Below, one piece after another: positions 35,572 to 45,724 of a stretch of DNA of 64,000 bases; within the stretch, counting starts at the first letter, position 1, and each line of letters begins with the position of its first letter. The stretch comes from CAVYOD01 sp963770045 (GTDB taxonomy: Bacteria > Acidobacteriota > Aminicenantia > Aminicenantales > CAVYOD01), in NCBI GenBank assembly GCA_963770045.1, contig CAVYOD010000028.1, positions 20,301-84,300 of the forward strand, read 5' to 3'. The notes under the pieces were generated by a model. The model was not told where the DNA came from, did not search any database, and saw only the letters and a program-made list of their open reading frames with translations. Both the position numbers and the translations under genes were made by a program.

Positions 35572-36138
35572 GATCTGCTGGACAATCGGCTTTCCTCCCC
35601 TTTTCGTGATCAGAGTGAGCGTCTGAAAATAGAGCGTGCTTCCCAGGGGGATGATCAGCCGACCGCCCTCTTTCAGCTGCTTGAGAAGAGGCGGGGGAAC
35701 ATGGTTGGCCGCACAGGTCACCATGATAGCGTCAAAGGGAGCACACTCCTCCCAGCCGAAATAACCGTCGGCCCATTTGATCTTAACCTGGCCGTAATTC
35801 AGGCTGGACAGGGTTTCCTGGGCCTTCTTGGCCAGGTTCTCCCGGATCTCGATCGAGTAAACATTTTCGGAAATGTGGGACAAGACGGCGGCCTGATAGC
35901 CCGAACCGGTTCCGATTTCCAGGATTCTGTCTCCTTCTTTCAAACGCAGACTCTGTGTCATCAGGGCAACGATGTAAGGCTGGGAAATAGTCTGCCCCTC
36001 ATCGATGGGCAGGGGATGGTCTTCGTAGGCTTGGTCCCGAAAGGAAGGCGGAACGAACAGGTGCCTGGGAACGGCGGCCATGGCCGCGAGCACCCTCTGA
36101 TCGGTGATGTTCCGGGATACCAATTGAGACTGGACCAT
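35515..36138 (-). CDS. pcm: protein-L-isoaspartate O-methyltransferase
   Basis: A 207-residue repair methyltransferase that methylates isoaspartyl residues using SAM. Typical are RVLAAMAAVPRHLFVPP, PLPIDEGQTISQPYIVALM, the SAM site ILEIGTGSGYQAAVLS and the C-terminal PMTG. The ATG at 36138 has no good ribosome site. Directly upstream in another frame is a hydrophobic, signal-like stretch (FVVLLFAEIALSPQ) with AAGGAGG inside it, so one base may be lost near 36140 and the true protein may be exported. The core enzyme is secure, the N-terminus is not. Confidence 0.9.
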   Translation of the reverse strand: MVQSQLVSRNITDQRVLAAMAAVPRHLFVPPSFRDQAYEDHPLPIDEGQTISQPYIVALMTQSLRLKEGDRILEIGTGSGYQAAVLSHISENVYSIEIRENLAKKAQETLSSLNYGQVKIKWADGYFGWEECAPFDAIMVTCAANHVPPPLLKQLKEGGRLIIPLGSTLYFQTLTLITKRGGKPIVQQISTVRFVPMTGEAEKKTSQ

Positions 36139-36441
36139 CTCTTGTCTCTTGAGGAGAAAGGCGTTTCCTCCTTTTCAGATGTCTGGGGAGACAGTGCGAT
36201 CTCCGCGAACAGGAGGACAACGAACAAACTCAGAGGGACGGACTCTCATTGGGTACTAATTATATAATAGGATGCAAGCTAACAGCCAAGAGGAACGCTC
36301 CCGGCTCCTCCCTGACCACAAACCAGAGGGAATTTTCAGGCGGCAGAGCCTAAAAATGTTCAGGTTTTTATTGACAAAGAGATTTTTTTTTGATAATTAG
36401 GTAGGCAGCGTTTGGAAAGAGGTGGTCAAAGAGTCCCGTTG
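36139..36441. other. intergenic between divergent pcm and coaD
   Basis: Holds the possible frame-shifted N-terminus of the PCMT (about 36140-36230, minus strand). Downstream of that, an AT-rich stretch with TTGACA near 36372 and TAATTA about 17-18 bases later could be the coaD/pil promoter on the + strand. No other gene is visible. Confidence 0.5.
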
Positions 36442-36948
36442 ATGGAGAATATCGCTATATATCCAGGATCGTTTGACCCTATCACCAATGGCCATGTCGA
36501 TATCATCCAAAGGGGCTTAAAGGTCTTTGACCGCATCCTCGTCGCGGTGCTCGAAAATCCCAAAAAAGAACCTCTTTTCGCGACTAAAGATAGGGTAGCC
36601 ATGATTCACGAGATTTTTGCGGCGGAGGCCCGGGTTCAAGTCAAGTCGTTTGATGGCCTCCTCGTTGCCTTCGCCGAAGAGAACAAAACGAGAATCGTGA
36701 TCAGGGGCCTGCGGGCCATTTCCGACTTCGAGTATGAATTCCAGATGGCTCTGATGAACCGGAAACTGAACGCCGAGATCGAGACGTTTTTCATGATGCC
36801 GAGCCTGGACTACTCCTTCCTGAGTTCCCAGCTGGTCAAGGAAGTCTGCCTCCTGGGAGGCTGCGTCAAGAACCTCGTCCCGGAGATCGTCGAAAAAAGT
36901 CTCAGGGCCAAACTCAAGAAAAATAATCGCGTGTCAATAATTCATTAA
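36442..36948 (+). CDS. coaD: phosphopantetheine adenylyltransferase
   Basis: A 168-residue enzyme of coenzyme A synthesis (4'-phosphopantetheine plus ATP to dephospho-CoA). The N-terminus has the nucleotidyltransferase motif YPGSFDPITNGHVDII. Also present are IVIRGLRAISDFEYEFQMALMNR and the second ATP motif YSFLSSQLVKEV (ISSTxxK type). The ATG at 36442 gives the family start MENIAIYPGSFDP; an upstream TTG in frame is less likely. Its partner coaBC is about 9.4 kb away. The pil operon follows 14 bases downstream. Confidence 0.96.
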   Translation: MENIAIYPGSFDPITNGHVDIIQRGLKVFDRILVAVLENPKKEPLFATKDRVAMIHEIFAAEARVQVKSFDGLLVAFAEENKTRIVIRGLRAISDFEYEFQMALMNRKLNAEIETFFMMPSLDYSFLSSQLVKEVCLLGGCVKNLVPEIVEKSLRAKLKKNNRVSIIH

Positions 36949-36962
36949 AGGCAGGGATAAAC

Positions 36963-38039
36963 ATGTTCGGTTTTACCAAGGAAAAAGGAGTGGTTGGATT
37001 AGACATCGGCTCCCACTCCATCAAGGCTGTCGAGCTTAAGGCAAAGAAAAAAGGGCAAAGAAACGTCTACGAGGTGCTCAAGGTCGGCTACGAACAGCTC
37101 CCCCACGACGCCATCGTCGAAGGAACGATCATCGATTCCACGGCGGTTGCCGAAACCATCCGGATGATCTTCGACGAGGGCAAGATCACGAACAAGAACG
37201 TGAACATCTCCATCTCCGGGAACTCGGTCATCATCAAGAAAATATCCCTTCCCTCGATGGAGCGAGAGGAGCTGGCCGAGTCCATCGTCTGGGAAGCCAA
37301 ACACAATATCCCCTATCCGTATGAGGAAACCAACGTCGACTACGCGGTCCTCAAGCCTCCGGTGGGCTCGGAAGAGAAGAATCTCGATATCCTGCTCGTG
37401 GCCGCCAAAAAAGACAAGATCGCCAACTACAGCAATGTGATCAACCAGGCCCGGAAAAACCTCGAGGCCATCGAAGTGGACGTCTTCGCTCTCCAGAATG
37501 CGCTGGAGATCAACTACCCCGACGTCTTCCTGGAGAAAACCGTGGCCATGATCAACATGGGTGCCAATATCACCAATGTGATCATCATCGAAAACGGGAC
37601 TCCCCAGCTCTTCCGCGACCTCTCTCTCGGAGGATTCTTCTTCACCGAGAACATGCGCAAGGAGTTGAACGTCAGTTTCGACGACGCCGAGAAGCTGCTC
37701 AAGGGCATTCCCGCCAAGAACATCCAGCCGGAGCAGCTGAACAGTGTCGTCTCGATGAACATCAAAGACCTCCTCGACGAAATGGAAAAGACGTTCTCCT
37801 TCTATGAAGCCGGAGAAAAGAGCAAAAAGAAGATCGAGCAGATCTTTCTGAGCGGCGGTCTGGCCAATCTCGCGAGCCTGGCCGGTTCCTTCGAGCAAAA
37901 GTTCCGGATCAAGACCGAGATTTTCAACCCCTTCAAGAGCATCCCCTACAGCGAAAAAAAATTGGAGCCTATCTATTTTGAAGAGATGGCCCCCCTCTTC
38001 GGGGTGGCCGTGGGACTCTCCCTGGGAAAGGCAGAGTAA
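36963..38039 (+). CDS. pilM: type IV pilus assembly protein PilM
   Basis: A 358-residue actin-like cytoplasmic ATPase that recruits PilN to the inner-membrane alignment complex. It opens with GVVGLDIGSHSIKAVEL (phosphate 1 motif), contains NVNISISGNSVIIKKI and ends with IFLSGGLANLASLAGSF and PLFGVAVGLSLG. No frameshift. First of five pil genes in the normal M-N-O-P-Q order with small gaps or overlaps. Confidence 0.96.
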   Translation: MFGFTKEKGVVGLDIGSHSIKAVELKAKKKGQRNVYEVLKVGYEQLPHDAIVEGTIIDSTAVAETIRMIFDEGKITNKNVNISISGNSVIIKKISLPSMEREELAESIVWEAKHNIPYPYEETNVDYAVLKPPVGSEEKNLDILLVAAKKDKIANYSNVINQARKNLEAIEVDVFALQNALEINYPDVFLEKTVAMINMGANITNVIIIENGTPQLFRDLSLGGFFFTENMRKELNVSFDDAEKLLKGIPAKNIQPEQLNSVVSMNIKDLLDEMEKTFSFYEAGEKSKKKIEQIFLSGGLANLASLAGSFEQKFRIKTEIFNPFKSIPYSEKKLEPIYFEEMAPLFGVAVGLSLGKAE

Positions 38040-38045
38040 TCAAAA

Positions 38046-38673
38046 ATGATCAAGATCAACTTATTAAAGCCAGAGAAAAAGGACTTTAAGGAAGCGCCGG
38101 CCGCCCCCACGCCGGAGTTCAAGGCGAAGACGAGGCCCCAGCTCGGAAATCTCATTGTCGTGCTGATCCTCATCGCCGTCGCGGCTCTCTTCTTTTACCA
38201 GAAACGGGCGATCGACAGTGAGCAGAAGAAGCTCGATGCCGCCCGGGAAGAGAAGAGCAAGCTGCAGTACGTCATCGCCAAGCTGGACCAGCTCCAAAAA
38301 CAAAAGGATTCTTTTGAAAAGAAGGTCAACCTGATCAACCAGCTCAAGGCCCAGCGGGGGCTCGCGGTCAGGATCATGGACCAGCTCAGCCGGGACCTCC
38401 CCGAATGGGTCTGGTTGAGCGAAATCACGTTTGACAACATGACCGTTCAGATCAGGGGAAACGCGATCTCCAACAACCTCATCGCCGACTACATCGCCAA
38501 CCTCGAAAAGAGCAGCGTGTTTCAACAATGTCAATCTGATCGCCTCGACTCAGAGGACGGTCGGAAATGACCAGTTTCTGGAGTTCTCCTTGACCGCGAA
38601 CTGCGTCATCCAGCAGGAGCCAAAGCCCGAGGAGGCGGCGCCCAAGGAAGCCTCCAAAGGGGGTGCCAGATGA
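38046..38673 (+). CDS. pilN: type IV pilus assembly protein PilN (frameshift near 38525)
   Basis: A bitopic inner-membrane protein with the PilN start MIKINLLKPEKK, which docks onto PilM, a TM helix (LIVVLILIAVAALFFYQ), a coiled coil, and the periplasmic ferredoxin-like fold (DLPEWVWLSEITFDN). After KSSVF at about 38525 the raw frame ends at 38570. The other frame gives NVNLIASTQRTVGNDQFLEF and stops at 38673, with ATGA overlap to pilO. Corrected length about 208 residues. Confidence 0.9.
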
Positions 38674-39235
38674 AGAACTGGCCCTGGTACGGTTATCTGG
38701 TCTTGGCGGCCATTGTCTTCGGGCTGTTCTATTTCATCTATTTCAAGCCCAAGAACGCCGAGCTTCAAGGCATCCGAGCCGAGCGGGAGAAAATCGAAGC
38801 CGAGGTCGAGGGTCTGAGAATCAAGAAAAAGCAGCTGGACAAGATCGAAGCCGACATCGCCAGCCTCACCAAGACGCTGAGAGAGCTGGAGGCCATCATC
38901 CCCCAGCAGAAAGAGATCAGCGACATCCTGAGACGGATCCAGCAGCTGGCTCTGGATTCCCGGCTGAACATTACCCGGTTTGCCCCGCGCGGTGAGGTTC
39001 CCAAGGAATTCTATGCGGAGTGGCCCATCCCCATCGAGGTCACCGGAAACTATCATAACCTGGGGATATTTTTCGACCGGCTGAGCAATTTTTCCAGGAT
39101 CTTTATCATCGAGAATTTCCAGATCAGATCTCTCCCCCAGCAATCCGAATCGGCCTGACGATCGGGGCCAACTTTACGGCCAAGACCTATTATTTCCGAG
39201 AGGAGACCCCGGCCGCCCCGGGGGCTCAGAAATAG
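38670..39235 (+). CDS. pilO: type IV pilus assembly protein PilO (frameshift near 39145)
   Basis: An inner-membrane protein pairing with PilN. A TM helix (YLVLAAIVFGLFYFIYF) is followed by a coiled coil (REKIEAEVEGLRIKKKQLDK) and the periplasmic domain with LNITRFAPRGE and WPIPIEVTGNYHNLGIFFDRL. The raw frame ends at 39158, while another frame continues LTIGANFTAKTYYFREE to 39235, the expected end of the fold. Its ATG overlaps the pilN stop. Confidence 0.9.
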
Positions 39236-39247
39236 AGGGTGGACAAG

Positions 39248-39716
39248 ATGAAGAAACCATCATTTTTGTCGTGATCCTGAGCCTGTTCGGCATCAGCGCC
39301 TTGTTCCTGGGCAGCGCAATCCGGCCAGGAGGGAAAGAAGGAAGCCTGACAAGGTCCTTGAGGAAGTCAGCCAGATCAAAGCTCCCACTTACAATCCTGA
39401 AGGACGGCGAGATCCCTTTAAGAACCTGCTTGCCGGCAAGGATGTCAAAGAAAAAATGAATGTCGGAGGAGTGCCTCAGCTGTTCATCGACGACATCAAC
39501 CTGATCGGCATCGTCAAGAACAAAGGCCGCCTGACCGCCATTATCAACGGTCCCCAAGGGTTTCCCTACTTCATCAAGGTCGGGGACAAGTTTTCGGATG
39601 GCTATGTGATCTCCATCACCGAGACCCAGATCGTCTTCCGCAAGGTCAGTGACCGAGGCATCCCTCTGATGAGGCCCAGAGATATCGTCAAAGAAATCAA
39701 TCCACAGGAGCGTTAA
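39248..39716 (+). CDS. pilP: type IV pilus assembly protein PilP (two or more frameshifts)
   Basis: A pilotin-like inner-membrane lipoprotein or anchored protein linking PilNO to the PilQ secretin. The ATG at 39248 runs only to KKPSFLS. The hydrophobic part VVILSLFGISALFLGSAI lies in a second frame. The PilP hallmark (KAPTYNPEGRRDPFKNLL) and the beta domain (FIDDINLIGIVKNKGRLTAI to PRDIVKEINPQER) lie in a third, ending at 39716. About 155 residues when corrected. Its stop is one base before the pilQ ATG. Confidence 0.85.
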
Positions 39717-39717
39717 C

Positions 39718-42077
39718 ATGAAAAGGAAAATTTATCTGCCCTTATTCGCCACCTTGTGCCTCCTTGTCCTTCTTGCCGCGTACGCGCGAAACAGCGAATC
39801 CGGCATCAACATAAATCGCATCGACGTCCTCTCCGGAGACACGAGCACCAAACTCGTCCTGGAAACGGATTCCCTGCTCCCCGTCCGGAATACGTACTAT
39901 TCCACCGAGCTGCCGCAGACCATCGTCATCAACCTCGACAAGGTCAACACCTTTCAGCAGCCTCAGCTTCCCCCCGGAGCGTCCGACCTCGTCCAGAATC
40001 TGAAGATTGAGAGAACGGGAACCCAGCAGGCCCGCTTTCTGCTCCAGCTCAAAGAGAAGGTCCCCTACCGGATCGTGTCCGACGCCAACCAGACAATCAT
40101 CGAGCTGAACAAAATCCAGAAGTCGCCCCGTGAGTACGTCATGGCCCAGGAAACAAAGCTGCAGCTGGAGAAGAGGGCCAAGAGCGAGATCTTTCTGGAA
40201 AAGATCAACGTCTCCGAAGATGCCGGGCGGGTCAGCGTCCGGGCGGACCTGAGCGACAGCGCGCTCTCCAATATCTTCGTCCTGGAGAAGCCACTGCGCC
40301 TGGTGATCGATCTCTTTGACACACTCTATGGTCCCGCCTCAGCGGTGTTTCCAGTCGGCAAGGGCACGCTGGACAAAGTTCGAGTGGCCCAGTTCCAGAC
40401 CGGCGATCCGAGGGTCATCACCCGGATGGTCTTCGACCTGAAAGAGCCGGGAGGCTACACGGTCGACGCCCAGAAAAAAGAGCTGGTCATTTCTTTTTTG
40501 AAAAATCAGGCGTCCGCTGAGCCCGCGGTCGCGGTCCCTCAACCCTCGAAACCGGAACCGGTCGCCGCTCAGGTAGTCAAGACCGAGAGCCTGGCTCCGG
40601 CCCAGGAACAAAAAATCGAGACACCCAAGGCCGAGAAACGGGTGACCGCGCTCCAAGACCAGCCCCAACCCACCCCCGTCAATTCCGCGCCGGCGGCACC
40701 GGCCCAATCACAGGAACAGGAAAAAAAGACTCCCCCCCGACCCAATCGGCATCCCAGCAGACTCCCCTCAGTCACAGGAAGACAAATTCAAGCCCAAAGT
40801 TATCACCGGCGAGGAGGAAAAGTACACCGGGGAAATCATCAGTCTGAAATTCAAGGACGCCGACCTTCGGGATGTCGTCCTCTACCTGGCTGAGTTTGCC
40901 AACCTCAACGTCGTCTTCGACCCGGACGTCCGCGGCGTGGTCACCTGCGACCTGCGCGACGTCCCCTGGGATCAGGCGCTCGATATCATCCTCAGAAACA
41001 ACAAAATGGGGAAGGTGATCGAGGGCAATGTTCTCCGAGTCGCTCCGATGGCCGTCCTCACCCGCGAGGATGACGAGCAGAGGGCGTTGAGAGAGAGCAA
41101 GGAGAATGCCGGACCTCTGATCGTCAAGACCATAACCCTCTCCTATTCCAAGGCCAAGGACGTGAGCGCGACTCCTGTCCACCAAGAAATCGGCCCGAGG
41201 AATCATCACCATCGACGACCGGACCAACACGCTGATCGTGGAAGACGTCAAAGACAAGCTCGACCTCCTCGAAAAACTGATCTCGGTTCTGGATACACCC
41301 ACCCCCCAGGTTTCCATCGAGGCCAGGATCGTCGAAGCCACCTCAAACTTCATCCGGAACCTCGGCATCCAGTGGGGTTATAAGGGTCTCGTCGATCCTT
41401 TCTACGGGAATGCAACCGCGCTCAAATTCCCCAACAAGATCGATGCCAACGGGCACCTCATCCCGGTGGGTGAAGTGACCAAGGGGATCAGCGGGCCTCT
41501 TCAGGGCTACGCCATCAACCTCCCCGCCCCGGCCTTCAACACGGCCGTGGGGTTTTCCTTCGCCAACGTACTCGACACCTTCAGGCTTGACGTCGCCCTC
41601 TCGGCCCTGGAGGAAATGGGAGAGGGCCGGATCATCTCCTGCCCCAAGGTGACGACCCAGAACAACCAGCCCGCCGAAATCATCCAGGGGCGACAGATCC
41701 CCGTCCAGACCGTGGCCAATTTCACCGTATCCACGCGCTACGTCAACGCCGCCCTGGAGCTGCGAACGACCCCACAGATCACGGCCGAAGGCACCATCAT
41801 CATGACCCTGGACATCAACAACAACGCCGCCGATTTCGCCAACCTGGTCCAGGGCATCCCGCCCATCACCACCCAGAGCGCCAGAACGACGGTGATGGTT
41901 CCCGACGGAGGGACGACGGTGATCGGGGGCATCTACCGGACGGAGGATTCCGTCACTCGAGACCGAGTGCCGTTCCTCTACAAGATCCCCATCCTGGGAA
42001 ATCTCTTTCGCTCCTTTGCCCGAACCAAGACAAACCGGGAGTTGCTCATCTTCATCACTCCCAGAATCATAAAATAA
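39718..42077 (+). CDS. pilQ: type IV pilus secretin PilQ (frameshifts near 40735 and 41180)
   Basis: The outer-membrane secretin of the pilus machine, about 786 residues corrected. A signal peptide is followed by two AMIN domains (TSTKLVLETDSLLPVR; ALSNIFVLEKPLRLVIDLFD) and a Pro/Ala/Gln-rich linker, in which the frame slips near 40735. Next come an STN/N0 domain (SLKFKDADLRDVVLYLAEFA), an N1 domain with a second break near 41180, and the secretin barrel (VSIEARIVEATSNFIRNLG, ARTTVMVPDGGTTVIGGIYR, TNRELLIFITPRII). All parts are present in order, so the breaks are probably sequence errors. Confidence 0.92.
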
Positions 42078-42089
42078 AGGATGGAAGCC

Positions 42090-42685
42090 ATGAAGAACCT
42101 AAAAAATGCTCTTTTGATAATGGCAATCCTGGCGGCGTATTTCCCCTCCTCACCTGCACCTCGCTGGAGAATAAGACCAAGTCCCCGAGCTACATTGTCG
42201 TGGAAAACATCAAGGGCACGACGGCCGATGGCCTGGCGGCCGACTTTCTCCAATCCGACGTTCAGAAGATCAACACGACCAGCAGTCAGCCCTTTGTCAC
42301 CGCCGATACCGCGACGGCCACTCTCTCCGCCCACACCCTGGACCCCCAGCCGATCGCTGGAACTTCCCAATATGAAGACGTCCTCCTCACCCGTTATGTC
42401 GTCCACTACTTCCGGGCTGACGGCAAGAATGTCGAGGGCGTCGACGTTCCCTATTCCTTCGAAGGATCGATGAATGTCCTGCTCAAGATCAACATCGCCA
42501 CGGATATCGCTTTGGTCGTCGTGAGAGAAGTGGCTAAGATGGAGGAACCCCTCATCAACCTCGTCTCCAGCCGAGATGTGGGAGTCCTTCAGGTCACGGC
42601 GAGGATCGACTTCTATGGCCATGACCTGGACAACAATACGGTCACGGCGATCCGGCTATCTCCCCGTATTCTTCGCCAACTATAA
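42090..42685 (+). CDS. lipoprotein after pilQ (frameshift near 42150)
   Basis: The ATG at 42090 follows AAGGATGGAAGCC and starts MKNLKNALLIMAILAAYF. The lipobox LLTC and the rest (TSLENKTKSPSYIVVENIKG) are in another frame from about 42145 through to 42685. Mature part about 175 residues, including LTRYVVHYFRADGKNVEGVD and LQVTARIDFYGHDLDNN. No named domain is recognised. It directly follows pilQ and may be a pilus-associated or surface lipoprotein. Confidence 0.75.
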
Positions 42686-42705
42686 TGACTGAAAAGGTGG
42701 CAAAA

Positions 42706-43545
42706 ATGAAGATAAGAAATCCAATCTCCATTGTGATCGCGTTCGTCTTGGTTTTCGCTTTTGCGTCATCCTGCCGAAAGGAGGTCAAGGAGCCTTCACC
42801 CGTTGGCCCTTCGACCTTCGCCGAAATCTTGAAAGTCTCGGCTAACCCCAATGTCATCGCGGCAGGCGATAGCAGGAAAACGACGAACATCATTGCGAAC
42901 TTTCAAAAACTTGGGGCCGGCGTGGAAGGGAAAACCATCTATTTTGAGATCGGCGATGCGTCCGGAAACAAGCTTAGCCCAAACGTCGGGTTCTTTGAAG
43001 GTCAACAGGCTGTCGCCTCCGGTGTCACTGACGGGGGAGGCAACGTTTATATGACCTATTTTGGCCCTCTCTCCACAGAGGTCACGGCCGACGACGAAAC
43101 CGTCTATATCTGGGCCAAGACTGCGCTTCAGGGGAACGATTTTGTCTCTGACAACGCACCCCTGCACATCGTTCCTGACTTTACCAAGGCCACCCTCATT
43201 GCCAACGCCTACCCGAACGTCCTCTTCGCGACCGATGAGAGACCTCAATCTGTGATAAAAGCGGTCGCCCGTTCTGGCACGAACGCGATTGCCAATCGGA
43301 AGGTCTTCTTTTCGATAGACAGTTTTATTCCGGGTTATTTCGGCGATCATAAGAAAAAACTCGAGTATGCCGTTACGAATTCGGCCGGAGAAGCAGAAAT
43401 CATCTATTACGGGCCGAGAAAAGATGAGCTCGGCGACGATATCAATTTTGATATTACCGTACGGATAGAAACAAACTCCCCGGAGACGCCTCCGGAGGAA
43501 AGCCTGTACGTAAAAGTCTTTATGAAGGTCGTTAAACAGCTCTGA
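42706..43545 (+). CDS. lipoprotein with two Ig-like (invasin/Big_1-type) domains
   Basis: A 279-residue lipoprotein from the ATG at 42706, preceded by AAAGGTGG. The lipobox-like SSC follows a hydrophobic core. Two repeats of about 100 residues follow, each starting with a VIAAGDSRKTTNIIANF or VLFATDERPQSVIKAVA type strand and holding GKTIYFEIGDASG or NRKVFFSIDSF and GEAEIIYYGP. This is the pattern of bacterial Ig-like domains in adhesins. Last gene of the pil unit; a surface or pilus-related role is inferred. Confidence 0.78.
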   Translation: MKIRNPISIVIAFVLVFAFASSCRKEVKEPSPVGPSTFAEILKVSANPNVIAAGDSRKTTNIIANFQKLGAGVEGKTIYFEIGDASGNKLSPNVGFFEGQQAVASGVTDGGGNVYMTYFGPLSTEVTADDETVYIWAKTALQGNDFVSDNAPLHIVPDFTKATLIANAYPNVLFATDERPQSVIKAVARSGTNAIANRKVFFSIDSFIPGYFGDHKKKLEYAVTNSAGEAEIIYYGPRKDELGDDINFDITVRIETNSPETPPEESLYVKVFMKVVKQL

Positions 43546-43571
43546 CCGACGGCTCGGAGAATTTCTGGCGG

Positions 43572-45724
43572 CTAATCTGAAATAAGAATCGATTTCTTTC
43601 CCCTGAACTGGGATTTTACCCAGCGAAGGATCTGGTCGAGGGCTTCTCTCCTGTCCGCCTTCAGAATCACCTGCACCCGGCTCAGCCCGCGCACTCGGGA
43701 AACCGAGGCCAGGGCGGGGCCGAGGATCTCAACTCCTTTGCCCAAGCTCCTCAAGACGGGGAAAGAGCTCCCTCATTTTCCGGCCCAAATTTCTCAGGTC
43801 CTCACCCTGGAACAAGACCTCGGCCACATGGCTGAAAGGGGGGTAGTTCATCAGCTGGCGGAATTTTATTTCCTGCTCGAAAAAGGACTGATAATCGCCC
43901 GTCGCAGCCGCGGCTAAGGCAAAATGATCAGGCGCGGCCGTCTGGATGACGACATCAGAAAGAGGATCATCCAGGACAAAATCCATCATGCCGCTCACCG
44001 CCTGAAAAGTCTTTTGCCCCGCCCGGTAATCCGAAAGCGCCAGCATGGTTTCCGGAAAGAGAATTCCCACGAGCGACACCGGAGGAAGGTCGGATTGACG
44101 GGCCAGCAGCTGTGTCCCCAGGAGAATCGGAATCTTCCCCTTTTGAAAGTCCCGAAGGATCTTATCCCGTTGATCCTGATTCTTAACCACGTCGGAGTCA
44201 AAAACGGCCACCCGGCGGCCCGGGAATGCCCTCTTGAGTTCTTCTTCCACGGCCTCGATACCCGCCCCCCGTTTTTTGATCAGCCGACTCCCGCAGCGGG
44301 GACAGGCCTGGGCGAACGGGATGGAAGAATTGCAGTAATGGCAGACCAAGCGCTCTTCTCTCTTGTGGTAGGCTAATGAAATGTCGCAGCGGTCGCATCG
44401 AGGGGTGTAATCACAACGCGGGCAGAAGAGAGAGGATGAATAACCTCGGCGGTTAAAGAAGAGGAGGGCGGGTCCTTTTTGTTTCAGCCGGGCGGCAATC
44501 AGGGACTTCAGATGCCGGCAAACAAGGTCCCGCTCCCGGCGGTCATCGATGATCGTTACCCGGGCTTTCTTCTTCGGGCTCTCCAGCGACAGGTTGTATC
44601 CCCCTGCCCGGGCTCGATAGAATCCCTCCACGGATGGCCGGTCCGAGCCATAGACACAGACGGCCTTTTCGACCATCGCTCTTATCCACGCGCCGCGCCG
44701 GACATCGAAAGAGGGATTCTCGGTTTGGAAGTAAGAATCGTCATGCTCTCGATCGACGATGATCAGCCTCAGATCACGGAGAGGAGAAAAGAGCGCCGAG
44801 CGGGGACCGACAACGACGTCGACTTCGCCGCTCCGGATTCTCTGCCATTCCTGCTCTCGGCTTTTCGGGGTGAGCTGGCTGTGAAGAATGGCAACCCTCT
44901 CCCCGAATTTCTTGAAGAACTCCCGGCTCAGGGCCGTGCCCAGCGAGATGTCCGGGACGAGAAATAGCGTTTGGCCGGGTTGGGAGAGGACTCTTCTGAT
45001 GAGCCCGAAATAGACCATCTCCCGGCATCTGTCCGGTCCCACCAGGAAGAAAGGAGAGAAAGCCTGGGGACCAAAGGATGCGCTGATGGCCTGGATCGCC
45101 TGCTCCTCGCGGGAACCGGGCCACAGGTCGAATTCGAGCTGCCTCGGGGCGGGGCGGAGTTTGATTTCTTTCCTCTTCTTGCCCCTCTTCAGGTCTTCCC
45201 GGATCTGCAGCAGGTCCTTCCTTCGCATCCGTGATAGTGAGAGAGGAGATGTTTTTGATCCCGCTCTTTTTTTTCAAATACCGGAAGCTGTAGGCCTTTC
45301 CGGCAAGAAGCGACGCCAGACTCTCTTCATCGCCGGAGAGCTTTCCTTTTTGGAGCGCTTCTGCTCCGGCCTCGGAGAGGGCAAACCTGGTCTGAGTCTT
45401 GAGGATAAGGGAAGGAGGGAGCGACGATTGGAGAATCTCCCCCCAGGAAGAATAGTAGTGCTCGCTGAGCGATTTGGTAAACGCGAGGAATTTTTCTCCG
45501 AACGCCGGCACCTGATCAAGGACCTCCTCGATCTCCTTGAGCTTCAGATCTTCTCCTGGTGGCTCGGTCTTTAGGTCGACGATGAAACCCGTCAGAGTTT
45601 TTCCGCCGAACGGAGCCAGCACCCGGGAGCCGACCTTGGCCATCTCCACCCAGAGCGGAGGGACGAGGTAGGCAAAGGCCTGGTCGATGGGCAAGGGAAA
45701 GATGACATCGGCATAGAGGGTCAT
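43572..45724 (-). CDS. priA: PriA-like primosomal protein with degenerate ATPase motifs (two frameshifts)
   Basis: About 716 residues from the ATG at 45724 (MTLYADVIFPLPIDQAFAY, the 3'-DNA-end-binding domain). Frames change near 45225 (before MRRKDLLQIREDLKRG) and near 43745 (last part GVEILGPALASVSRVRGLSR). All eight zinc Cys are present (CPRCDYTPRCDRC, CHYC, CPRC). The ATPase signatures are altered: GxTGSGKT is replaced by VGPDRCREMVYF, DEEH by DREH, and the QVAGRAGR motif by QAVSGMMDF. PriA restarts stalled replication forks; this one may bind DNA without helicase activity, as proposed for actinobacterial PriA. Its start overlaps the uracil-DNA glycosylase stop. Confidence 0.88.

Noticed and set aside
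36999..37898. 299-residue frame opposite pilM
   Set aside because: Antisense shadow; the plus strand has unmistakable PilM motifs.
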